8,310 nucleotides of DNA from contig CAYXZQ010000053.1 in NCBI GenBank assembly GCA_964469935.1, positions 1-8,310 on the forward strand. The letters are read 5' to 3'. The notes beneath the pieces are model-generated. The model saw only the letters and a list, made by a program, of their open reading frames with translations, was not told the DNA's origin and did not search any database. This document shows positions 1-6,129 of this stretch, in pieces. Each line of letters opens with the position of its first letter. The first letter of the stretch is position 1. The stretch is from CAYXZQ01 sp964469935. GTDB lineage: Archaea; Nanobdellota; Nanobdellia; Woesearchaeales; DSVV01. A program made the position numbers and the translations under genes.

Positions 1-987
1 TTTCTTTTCATATTCTTCGTATTTTTTAAGGGCTTTTTTTTCTTCATCTGCTTTTACCAGCCCGGCTCTCTTTGCAAGCTCTATTATCTTGCTCAGGTTG
101 TTGTGATGGTGGTAGAGCGACTTTCCCTCGGGCTTTGTCAGCTTCTCTATCGCCCTGCTCCAGGCATTGGAATATCCTTCGCCCTTGCGGATGATGCTTG
201 TCCTGCTCGACCTTATTATGTCATAGGGGCAGGCGTTCTTGCATGCGCCGCAGTACAGGCATTGGTCTTCGTCGACCTTGATCCTTTTAAGCTCTTTGTC
301 GCCTTCGAATCTCTTGATGATGTTAATAGGGCATGCTGCCACGCACTCTTCGCAGCCTTTCGGGCAGTCCTCTGTCACCATGTGCTTTCCTGTATATAAT
401 TTCCGCGCCTCTGCGCCGTTTGTAGGTTTTTTTTCAGGGAACTCAGGGAGCATCTGCTTTTCTGCGTAGACGTTCTTCGGTTCGCCATTGTATGTCAGGC
501 TTATGCACTCAAGCGGGCAGAAGCTTGCGCAGAACCCGCAGAGCACGCACTTGTCATTCATGGTCTTCTTCCTGTCTTTTATCTCGACAGCTTCCTTGGG
601 GCAGACCAGTGAGCATATCTCGCAGTCAGAGCATATCTCATTGTCGAACCAGAACCTCACATGGTCCACGTACATGTCGATCCTCTTTTCTTCTAAGTGC
701 TTTTCAGGGTGTCTTGAGTATTCTTTGAGCAGGTTGATACGTTTTTCGATTAACTTGATGAGGTTCTCTTTGACCCTGATGTTCCTGATATCGCGGGCAA
801 GCCTCTGGTCGCCGATGCTTCCCTTAATCCAGTTGTAGAAATCATTCCTGTCTGCATTGTTGTAGGCCTCATAGGTCTTCTTGTCCATTGTTCTCAGGGC
901 TGATGCAAGCTCTTTGAGATTGCTTATCCTCGTGCTGCCTATGACAAACGGGTCAACATTCCCGAGATATTTTTTGAATTCACTCAT
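1..987 (-). CDS. Polyferredoxin with N-terminal DUF5752-like domain, 3' end outside window
   Basis: The frame is open from the ATG at 987-985 to the window edge, giving 329 residues without a stop, so the C-terminus is missing. Four cysteine clusters are visible: C119-C122-C125-C129-P, C147-C150-C153-C157-P, C208-C212-C215-C219-P (first spacing three residues, not two) and C243-C246-C249-C253-P. Each should bind one [4Fe-4S] cluster. Residues 1-90 contain no cysteine and look helical, with NDFYNWI near 48-54 followed by GDQRLARDIR. This resembles the archaeal domain I recall as DUF5752. After the last cluster comes a charged, lysine-rich helical tail with a HHH stretch. No signal peptide or membrane segment is seen, so it is probably cytoplasmic. 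It overlaps the upstream ferredoxin gene by 8 bases and closes the visible part of the AOR operon. I infer an electron carrier for the AOR. The ferredoxin call is firm; the domain name is from memory. Confidence 0.88.
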   Translation of the reverse strand, partial: MSEFKKYLGNVDPFVIGSTRISNLKELASALRTMDKKTYEAYNNADRNDFYNWIKGSIGDQRLARDIRNIRVKENLIKLIEKRINLLKEYSRHPEKHLEEKRIDMYVDHVRFWFDNEICSDCEICSLVCPKEAVEIKDRKKTMNDKCVLCGFCASFCPLECISLTYNGEPKNVYAEKQMLPEFPEKKPTNGAEARKLYTGKHMVTEDCPKGCEECVAACPINIIKRFEGDKELKRIKVDEDQCLYCGACKNACPYDIIRSSRTSIIRKGEGYSNAWSRAIEKLTKPEGKSLYHHHNNLSKIIELAKRAGLVKADEEKKALKKYEEYEKK

Positions 988-1453
988 CTTTCTTCAGCTT
1001 CCTTATGATGCCCTGGAAATTGAGGTCTGTCGCAGGCTCAAAGGTAAGGGCTCCTTTCGGGCAGAACTCGACGCATTTCGGCTTGTCGAATTCCTTGCAG
1101 AAGTCGCAGACAAACGCGTTCTTCCTGTTGAGTGCAAGTGTGATTGAGCCGTACTGGCATCTGGTTATGCAGAGCCCGCATGCAGTGCACCTGTCCTCAT
1201 CGATCTTTATTATCTTTTCTTTCTCATCATATGTAATCGCCTGGACCGGGCAGCCCTTTACACAGTCAGGATCGTCGCAGTTAACGCAGGACATGGCGAT
1301 ATTGACGATGGGCTCAATTCGCACGACCTTCATCCTCGAATGGCGCAGGTTCATGGACTTGTCCTTGTATGCTGCGCAGGCGTATTCGCATATCCTGCAG
1401 CCGTTGCATAATTCCGTGTCGCAGATTATTATGTTTCTCGGCTTCTCCTTCAT
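980..1453 (-). CDS. Four-cluster ferredoxin subunit (AorA/HycB/DmsB-like)
   Basis: This 157-residue iron-sulfur protein has sixteen cysteines in four groups: C16/19/22/26, C56/59/64/68, C89/92/95/99 and C116/119/127/131. Spacings such as CxxCxxxxCxxxCP and CxxCx7CxxxCP are those of electron-transfer subunits such as HycB, DmsB and the small subunit of bacterial AOR complexes, which carry four [4Fe-4S] clusters. Its ATG overlaps the AOR stop codon as ATGA, so translation is probably coupled. I infer that it takes electrons from the AOR catalytic subunit and passes them to the next ferredoxin or to a flavoprotein. There is no twin-arginine or other signal sequence, which argues for a cytoplasmic complex rather than a periplasmic DmsB-type one. 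A GGGAG sequence lies inside the end of the AOR gene a short distance before the start. The cluster count is read directly; the partner is inferred from position. Confidence 0.93.
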   Translation of the reverse strand: MKEKPRNIIICDTELCNGCRICEYACAAYKDKSMNLRHSRMKVVRIEPIVNIAMSCVNCDDPDCVKGCPVQAITYDEKEKIIKIDEDRCTACGLCITRCQYGSITLALNRKNAFVCDFCKEFDKPKCVEFCPKGALTFEPATDLNFQGIIRKLKKDE

Positions 1454-3357
1454 CTTATGCCCAGCTCCCTGAGTTTTGTTTTTTTCGGTATTCCCTTATC
1501 GTCCCAGCCCCTGGACTTGTAGTATGAGAGCAGCGCCTCCTCGTATTGCTCCTTCTTTATTATGGCTCCTTTCTCATCGAAAACAGGCACAGGGGCCTTC
1601 TTACCGTACAGCTTCCTCCTGAACCTGACGATGTTCTTGTGCTCTTCCTTGAGGGCATCCATCACAGGCTTGTCTGTGAGGTGCTCGTTGAACGCCCGCC
1701 AGGGAGGGTAGTCGTCCTGTTTTTTCCAGCCGTGCTTGATGTTGAACATTTTTGCAGTGTTGTGTATGCGTTCGCCGGCTTTCAATAGTTCCTTTACAGT
1801 CCACTTCTTCCCTGTGACCATGTAGAGCAGCCTGCAGAGCTCATTGTCGTCCTTGTAAATCTTCCTCGTGAACTTGCATATTATGAGCGAGTCAATGACA
1901 GCGTACTCGTCCTCGCCGTCCCTCACCATCTTTCCCCTCTCCTTGTCCAGCGCGAACCTGTCCACAGTGCCTTTCACATCAGGCTGGTAGGAGCCTGAGC
2001 GCAGGTAGCACGCGCCCCTGACAGATGTCGCAAACCCGAGGGTGCCTGTCTGGAGAGAGCGCATAGAGTATCCTGCCCATTCCATGCCCTTGCACTGGAT
2101 CGCGTATTTGATGGAATCCTTCCCTATCTTCATTGCAGCCTGCCTGGTGCCGTCAGCAAGGAGCTCGCCCAGCCTTCCTTCCCTGAAGCACATCCTCCTC
2201 ACTGTCTCGACCATGGCTTTCTGGTTGCCGAACCTGAGGTTCAGCCCTTCAGTGTCTTCTTTTGTCAGGAGGCCTTTTTCAAAGCATTCCATCGCCCATG
2301 ATATTGTCATGCCTGCTGATATCGTGTCAATGCCATGGGTGTCGCAGAGCTGCACTGCTTTTGTTATCGCGTCCAGGTTGTTTATGCCGCAGTTCGCTCC
2401 GAATACCCACAATGATTCATAGTCGACTGACGCGACAGCCCCTTTATAGGGGCCTTTGTCTATGACATTTACATGGTCGCAGGCGACAGGGCAGCCTTCG
2501 CAGGCGAGCAGCTTCTTCACCTTTGTCCTGAGCATTGTCTGGCCCGAGACCTTGTCAGCATGCTCGAAGGATGACTGCTGGAAATTCCTCGTGGGCAGGC
2601 AGCCTAATTTCTGGTGCACGAGCACGTTTGCAGGAGTTCCGTAGACCCTGTACTTCTCTGTCGCAGGCCCCTGGCATCTCCTGTTGAGCTCGTTGCAGAA
2701 TTCCATGAGGTTTTTCAGGTCGTGCACCTCAGTGTTCCCCGTGCCCCTGACAGCGACAGCCTTCAGGTTCTTCGAGCCCATGACAGCTCCCATTCCTGTC
2801 CTCCCCACCTGCCTGTTCCTGGCATTCGTTATGCATGCCATCCTGTTCTTCTTCTCGCCTGATATGCCTATGGATGCGACCCTGATCGACTGGTCATTGT
2901 ACTTCTCCTTTATGAGGTCCTCTGTCTCCCATGTGGTCTTTCCTGAGAGGTCCTCGCACGGCTCAATCTTGATTGTATCATCGTCTATGAATAGATATGA
3001 GAGCTTCTTTGCCTTTCCCCGGAAAACAATCCCGTCGTATCCTGCGCGCTTGAGCTCAGCGCCGAAATAGCCTGATGATATGCCGAATCCTATCATGCCT
3101 GTGAGGGGCGACTTTGCGCCTACTGAGAACTTCGATGGTGTCGGCACTGTCGTCCCTGCAAAAGGTCCGAGCCAGAAGCAGAGTATGTTCTTATCAGAAA
3201 GAGGGTCTGCTCCTTTCGGGATCTCCATGAGGGTCTTTGCGACAAGGCCGTAGCCGCCTATGTATTTATTTGCCAGAGCTTCATCTAGCTTTCTGACTTC
3301 GATTCCGCCCCTTGAGAGGTCTATGTCTATGTACCTGCCTGCGTAGCCCTTCACCAC
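1450..3357 (-). CDS. aor: Aldehyde ferredoxin oxidoreductase (tungsten-pterin enzyme)
   Basis: This 635-residue protein has the usual length and layout of the AOR family, which oxidises aldehydes to acids (or the reverse) using a tungsten bis-pyranopterin cofactor and one [4Fe-4S] cluster. The cluster ligands are C286-C289-C293 (CEGCPVAC) and C494 in DSLIICKF. The pterin-binding motif GRTGMGAVMGSKNLKA lies at 185-200, and E314 in YESLW matches the active-site glutamate. The C-terminal GWDDKG ending is typical. The motif usually read as RGACHLR is RGACYLR here, with Y451 where a histidine is expected; the codon is TAC, one base from CAC. Two GTG codons in tandem (3357 and 3354) could start translation; the second would give the common family start MKGY. 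The gene lies 9 bases after the CBS gene and overlaps the ferredoxin gene by 4. The substrate cannot be told from sequence. No signal peptide is seen, so it should be cytoplasmic. Confidence 0.95.
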   Translation of the reverse strand: MVKGYAGRYIDIDLSRGGIEVRKLDEALANKYIGGYGLVAKTLMEIPKGADPLSDKNILCFWLGPFAGTTVPTPSKFSVGAKSPLTGMIGFGISSGYFGAELKRAGYDGIVFRGKAKKLSYLFIDDDTIKIEPCEDLSGKTTWETEDLIKEKYNDQSIRVASIGISGEKKNRMACITNARNRQVGRTGMGAVMGSKNLKAVAVRGTGNTEVHDLKNLMEFCNELNRRCQGPATEKYRVYGTPANVLVHQKLGCLPTRNFQQSSFEHADKVSGQTMLRTKVKKLLACEGCPVACDHVNVIDKGPYKGAVASVDYESLWVFGANCGINNLDAITKAVQLCDTHGIDTISAGMTISWAMECFEKGLLTKEDTEGLNLRFGNQKAMVETVRRMCFREGRLGELLADGTRQAAMKIGKDSIKYAIQCKGMEWAGYSMRSLQTGTLGFATSVRGACYLRSGSYQPDVKGTVDRFALDKERGKMVRDGEDEYAVIDSLIICKFTRKIYKDDNELCRLLYMVTGKKWTVKELLKAGERIHNTAKMFNIKHGWKKQDDYPPWRAFNEHLTDKPVMDALKEEHKNIVRFRRKLYGKKAPVPVFDEKGAIIKKEQYEEALLSYYKSRGWDDKGIPKKTKLRELGIR

Positions 3358-3366
3358 TTTTTTCAG

Positions 3367-3849
3367 TCAAATTATCTTTGATTCTTTCAGCTTCTCTATG
3401 TATTCTTCGACAGAAATCTTCATAGTGACCAGCTTCCAGTCGATATGCTTGACGAGCCTTATGATGCCCTCAAGTATGTCTGTCTGCGTCACGAGGCCTA
3501 TGAGCTCGCCCTTGTCGTTCGTGACAGGGAATCTCCTGACCTTCTTCTTCTTCATGAGCTCTCCCGTGGGCACGAGGTCCGACTCAGGCGGCACAGAGAC
3601 AACTGCGTCGGTCATTATCTCCCGCACCAGGGTCTTCTTCGAGTTCTTCTCCCTGACTATGACCCTCTGGATAAGGTCCCTCTCCGTAATGATGCCCACC
3701 GGCTTCTTGTTCTCTGTGACCACGACGCAGGAAAATGCCTTGTTAGACATGAGCCTAGCCGCCTTGTATACAGTGTCCTTCGGCGCTATTGTCTGGACAT
3801 TCTTTGTCATGATGTTCTTGATCTCCCTGAATTCGTCCTCTGATCTCAT
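3367..3849 (-). CDS. Two-CBS-domain protein (Bateman module)
   Basis: This 160-residue protein is almost entirely two CBS domains, roughly residues 11-66 and 77-131. Each ends in the usual ligand-contact motif: GIITERD at 52-58 and GLVTQTD at 118-124. IMT near the start of each repeat (13-15 and 78-80) is also typical. CBS pairs bind adenine nucleotides or related ligands and usually act as sensors. There is no fused enzymatic, channel or DNA-binding domain, and the last 30 residues look helical. The ATG at 3849 follows a clear GAGGTGA Shine-Dalgarno site that overlaps the stop codon of the preceding peptide gene. The stop lies 9 bases before the AOR start. From context it may tune the AOR or its electron carriers to energy charge, but nothing in the sequence shows the ligand or partner. 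Confidence 0.92.
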   Translation of the reverse strand: MRSEDEFREIKNIMTKNVQTIAPKDTVYKAARLMSNKAFSCVVVTENKKPVGIITERDLIQRVIVREKNSKKTLVREIMTDAVVSVPPESDLVPTGELMKKKKVRRFPVTNDKGELIGLVTQTDILEGIIRLVKHIDWKLVTMKISVEEYIEKLKESKII

Positions 3850-3857
3850 CTTTCACC

Positions 3858-4091
3858 TCAGTCGCACCAGCAAGGGCACACCTCTCCGTTGATGATGTGC
3901 TTTGAATATGTCTGTCCGTTCTCCTTGCAGAACTGGACGCACAGGTCATGGCAGCAAGAATCTATGGTCGCTGTCGGGCATGACGACGCATCCAGGCTCT
4001 TTAGCAGTCCGTTGTCCTGCTGAACAGTCGAGTTCTTGCAGGCTGTCCCGAGCATCAGCACAAGCAAGAGCGCAATCAAAAGATACCTCAT
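3858..4091 (-). CDS. Small cysteine-rich secreted or lipoprotein-like peptide
   Basis: This 77-residue protein begins with a signal-like segment: MRY, a leucine-rich hydrophobic stretch to about residue 15, then GTAC with C18. That is close to a lipobox, but the -3 residue is Gly and the Leu is at -4, so lipidation is uncertain. The rest is short and polar with eight further cysteines: C38, C46, C47, C51, C55, C72, C74 and C76, ending CPCWCD. A CxxxCxxxC helix-like stretch followed by CxCxC near the end suggests a disulfide-stapled mini-domain, or a metal site. A GGAGG site at 4103-4099 lies 7 bases before the ATG, and a TATA-like box lies about 45 bases upstream. It is the first gene of the AOR operon. 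I recognise no family. An exported, probably oxidised peptide heading an operon of oxygen-sensitive cytoplasmic enzymes is odd. Good start and ribosome site make the gene credible. Confidence 0.78.
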   Translation of the reverse strand: MRYLLIALLLVLMLGTACKNSTVQQDNGLLKSLDASSCPTATIDSCCHDLCVQFCKENGQTYSKHIINGEVCPCWCD

Positions 4092-4133
4092 TTTACTCCC
4101 TCCATGGCTTATACATGATTCCTTGGCACAATC

Positions 4134-4142
4134 GTATATAAA
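4134..4142 (-). promoter_or_regulatory. TATA-like box of the AOR operon
   Basis: Read on the minus strand this is TTTATATAC, preceded by an A-rich stretch (GAAAACATAAA) that could serve as a BRE. Archaeal transcription usually starts about 25 bases after the TATA centre, here near 4113. That leaves a leader of roughly 22 bases carrying the GGAGG site of the cysteine-rich peptide gene. Confidence 0.6.
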
Positions 4143-4183
4143 TTTATGTTTTCACTCTTTGATGGTCAATGATTTCAAAAAGA

Positions 4184-4191
4184 TTTATAAG
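4184..4191 (+). promoter_or_regulatory. TATA-like box of the flavoprotein/radical SAM operon
   Basis: TTTATAAG follows an A-rich CAAAAAGA that could be the BRE. The predicted start is near 4212, giving a leader of about 18 bases with GGGGTAGG before the ATG at 4230. It lies about 50 bases from the oppositely directed TATA box, so the two operons share one short control region. Confidence 0.6.
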
Positions 4192-4229
4192 CATGTGCGC
4201 CTATCAGGGTACTGAAAGGGGTAGGACGG

Positions 4230-4388
4230 ATGAAAAAGATAGACAAACCGGTTATCATGCTGATTGGGCTGTGCATCTTTCTCCTGGCGATAATCCTGGT
4301 CTATCTCTTTGCAAGAGAGGCCAACTATCTCCCTCATACAGAGGTCCTTCTCCAGAACACGACAATCCTCGGGAAGGTGCTCGGATGA
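4230..4388 (+). CDS. 52-residue single-pass membrane peptide
   Basis: The ATG at 4230 opens a 52-codon frame ending in TGA at 4386-4388. The peptide begins MKKIDKP, followed by one strong hydrophobic helix at about residues 8-28 with no charge inside it, then a short polar tail of about 24 residues (REANYLPH to KVLG). The lysines before the helix favour an N-inside orientation with the tail outside. The helix could instead be an uncleaved signal. The stop overlaps the flavoprotein start as ATGA, the same coupling used by the rest of the operon. A TATA box and a G-rich ribosome-site-like sequence sit at the expected distances upstream. I recognise no family. It may anchor the flavoprotein or the AOR complex to the membrane, but that is inference from coupling alone. 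A longer frame through this stretch exists in the flavoprotein frame but is not protein-like. Confidence 0.68.
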   Translation: MKKIDKPVIMLIGLCIFLLAIILVYLFAREANYLPHTEVLLQNTTILGKVLG

Positions 4389-5674
4389 AGACCGTGCTTC
4401 TTGGCTCGGGCACCGGCGCATTGTTTACCATGCTTGCAATAAGGAAGCATGACAGGGAGGCTGAGCTTGTGGTCGTGGATGAGAAGGATTTCGAACTGCT
4501 GCATCCCTGCGGCATACCCTATGTCATCGAGGGAAGGGTCGATTCTCTGGATAAATTGAAGGGGAAGATGCCTGCTCTCGGGCAGACCATGATGCTCGGG
4601 CATTCTGTTGTTTCTGTTAATACGGGCGAGAAGAAGGTCGAGGTTGAGAATCTTGGCACGCATGAGAGGACTTTTATCGATTATGATAATCTGGTCATCT
4701 GCACCGGCTCGTCTGCTGTCGTTCCGCCTGTCCCGGGCGCAGACCTTCCCCACGTGTTCAAGATAGACAGCCATGACGATGCGGTCAGGATAAAGGATTT
4801 CGAGGCCTCGTCTGCTGTCATCGTCGGTGCAGGGGCTATAGGGCTCGAGACTGCATATGCCCTTCGCAGGAAGGGGCTGGACGTTACCATAGTCGAGATG
4901 CTCGGGTCCTTGCTTCCGAAGGCCATCGACCCTGACATGAGCGCCCTTGCAGAAAATTACCTGAAATCCCAGGGAATCAATATCATGCTCAATTCGAAGC
5001 TGGAGAGCATAGAGGAAGGCCATGTGATCGTCGACGGCAATAAGGTCGATGCAGGCATGGTGATACTATCGGTAGGAGTGAAGCCGAATACCGGTTTTCT
5101 TGACGGCTCGGGCGTAGAAGTCGGGAAATGGGGGATTGTCGTGAATGAGAGGATGCAGACAAATGTGCCCGGCATCTATGCTGTCGGCGACTGTGTGCAG
5201 GTCAAGAGCCTGATAGACGGCCGCGACTGGATGATGCAGCTTGCTGTCGCAGCCTACAAGCAGGGGACTGTAGCAGGGATGAACATCTGCGGCAGGGATT
5301 CTGCCTATAGAGGGGCTTTGACCACTTTTGCATCCAGGATAGGGGATATCGAGGTCGCTGCCACCGGGTTCAATTCGCATTTCGCAGGGGAGGCTGTTAT
5401 CGGAAAGAGTAACGGATACACAAAGCCGGAATGGTGCGGGGACGCATCCGATGTGACTGTTAAGCTTCTTGTGAATAAGGAAGGGAAGATATTGGGCGGG
5501 CAGGCTGTCGGTGCCGGGGCTGCAGAGAGGATAAACGTCGTATCAGCAGCCATTTCTGCAGGGATGGATATCTTCGGCCTTTCTTCAGTCGAGCTGTGCT
5601 ACTGCCCTGCTGTCTCAGAGACATACGACGTGCTCATGCAGGCAGCCGACAACGCGATAAGGAGGCTCGGATGA
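4385..5674 (+). CDS. FAD/NAD(P)H pyridine nucleotide-disulfide oxidoreductase (CoA-disulfide reductase/NADH oxidase type)
   Basis: This 429-residue flavoprotein has the full family layout. An FAD-binding GSGTGA at 7-12 starts the protein. HPCGIPY holds C42, the single redox cysteine typical of CoA-disulfide reductases, persulfide reductases and NADH oxidases. The NAD(P)H fold carries GAGAIGLE at 148-155, and a second FAD motif, GIYAVGDC, lies at 263-270. The C-terminal dimerisation region contains LCYCPAVSETYD at 404-414, where relatives usually have a YAPP-like segment; C405 and C407 are extra cysteines near the family's active-site tyrosine (Y406). The start was set at 4385, not further upstream, because the protein there begins with the FAD motif, has an AAGGTG site 6 bases upstream and overlaps the 52-residue gene as ATGA. 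It also overlaps the next gene as ATGA. It could reduce CoA-disulfide or persulfide, reduce oxygen, or exchange electrons between ferredoxin and NAD(P)H for the divergent AOR operon. The family is secure; the substrate is not. Confidence 0.93.
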   Translation: MKTVLLGSGTGALFTMLAIRKHDREAELVVVDEKDFELLHPCGIPYVIEGRVDSLDKLKGKMPALGQTMMLGHSVVSVNTGEKKVEVENLGTHERTFIDYDNLVICTGSSAVVPPVPGADLPHVFKIDSHDDAVRIKDFEASSAVIVGAGAIGLETAYALRRKGLDVTIVEMLGSLLPKAIDPDMSALAENYLKSQGINIMLNSKLESIEEGHVIVDGNKVDAGMVILSVGVKPNTGFLDGSGVEVGKWGIVVNERMQTNVPGIYAVGDCVQVKSLIDGRDWMMQLAVAAYKQGTVAGMNICGRDSAYRGALTTFASRIGDIEVAATGFNSHFAGEAVIGKSNGYTKPEWCGDASDVTVKLLVNKEGKILGGQAVGAGAAERINVVSAAISAGMDIFGLSSVELCYCPAVSETYDVLMQAADNAIRRLG

Positions 5675-6129
5675 GGCTGTTCTCTGCATATCTCAACAGG
5701 CAGGCTGCGCGCGACGTGAATTCCGTGTTCGAGGCCCAGCACGATGTCGAGCAGATCTCTTCTGAGGGGAAAGAGCTTTTTAGATTAGTCAAGCAGGAAG
5801 AGCAGGACGAGACAGAGCTCGAGGTCGCTGAGAAGACCTCAGAGATTAACGACATAATCAGGGAGGAGAAAGAGCAGATCCAGGACATCGAAGGGCTGGT
5901 CTCGTATTCTTTCAGGATAATCAGGGAAGGGGTGTTGCTTATCCATACCCAGCTGGACCAGCTCAAGAAGCTGATTGACGAGGACAAGGTGCTCGGTGAG
6001 AGCGGGTTTCCAATCGAGGTCGCTGACCAGCTGGAAGCCATGCTCCATGATGAGACAGAGAAGATAGTCCGTCATTTGCGTGAGATGGGGACAAAGATTG
6101 AAGATGAGGATGACGATAGTCCGTCCTGA
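5671..6129 (+). CDS. Acidic helical/coiled-coil protein of unknown function
   Basis: The ATG at 5671 overlaps the flavoprotein stop as ATGA and follows AAGGAGG, so this start is preferred to any further upstream. The 152-residue protein has no cysteine and no membrane segment. It is rich in Glu, Asp, Lys and Gln, with heptad-like helices at about 15-75 and 82-105, a short break with GFP near 112-114, another helix to 140, and a very acidic end (IEDEDDDSPS). It looks like a soluble helical bundle or a scaffold/adaptor, loosely reminiscent of PhoU-like helical proteins but without a motif I can name. Position between a flavoprotein and a radical SAM enzyme with overlapping frames on both sides suggests its product is needed in step with theirs. 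I give no function. Confidence 0.82.
   Translation: MRLFSAYLNRQAARDVNSVFEAQHDVEQISSEGKELFRLVKQEEQDETELEVAEKTSEINDIIREEKEQIQDIEGLVSYSFRIIREGVLLIHTQLDQLKKLIDEDKVLGESGFPIEVADQLEAMLHDETEKIVRHLREMGTKIEDEDDDSPS

Noticed and set aside
1005..1472. Plus-strand open frame opposite the four-cluster ferredoxin gene
   Set aside because: The opposite strand encodes sixteen correctly spaced cysteines, so this frame is a shadow.
4169..4384. An upstream extension of the flavoprotein frame, adding 72 residues
   Set aside because: The added part has no protein-like character, overlaps the membrane peptide in another frame, and precedes a normal FAD-motif start with its own ribosome site at 4385.
4334..5023. 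Minus-strand open frame of 229 codons opposite the flavoprotein
   Set aside because: It mirrors the coding bias of the flavoprotein gene and has no recognisable motif, promoter or ribosome site.
5596..5670. An upstream start for the acidic helical protein
   Set aside because: It would lie inside the conserved C-terminal end of the flavoprotein; the ATG at 5671 has AAGGAGG and an ATGA overlap.
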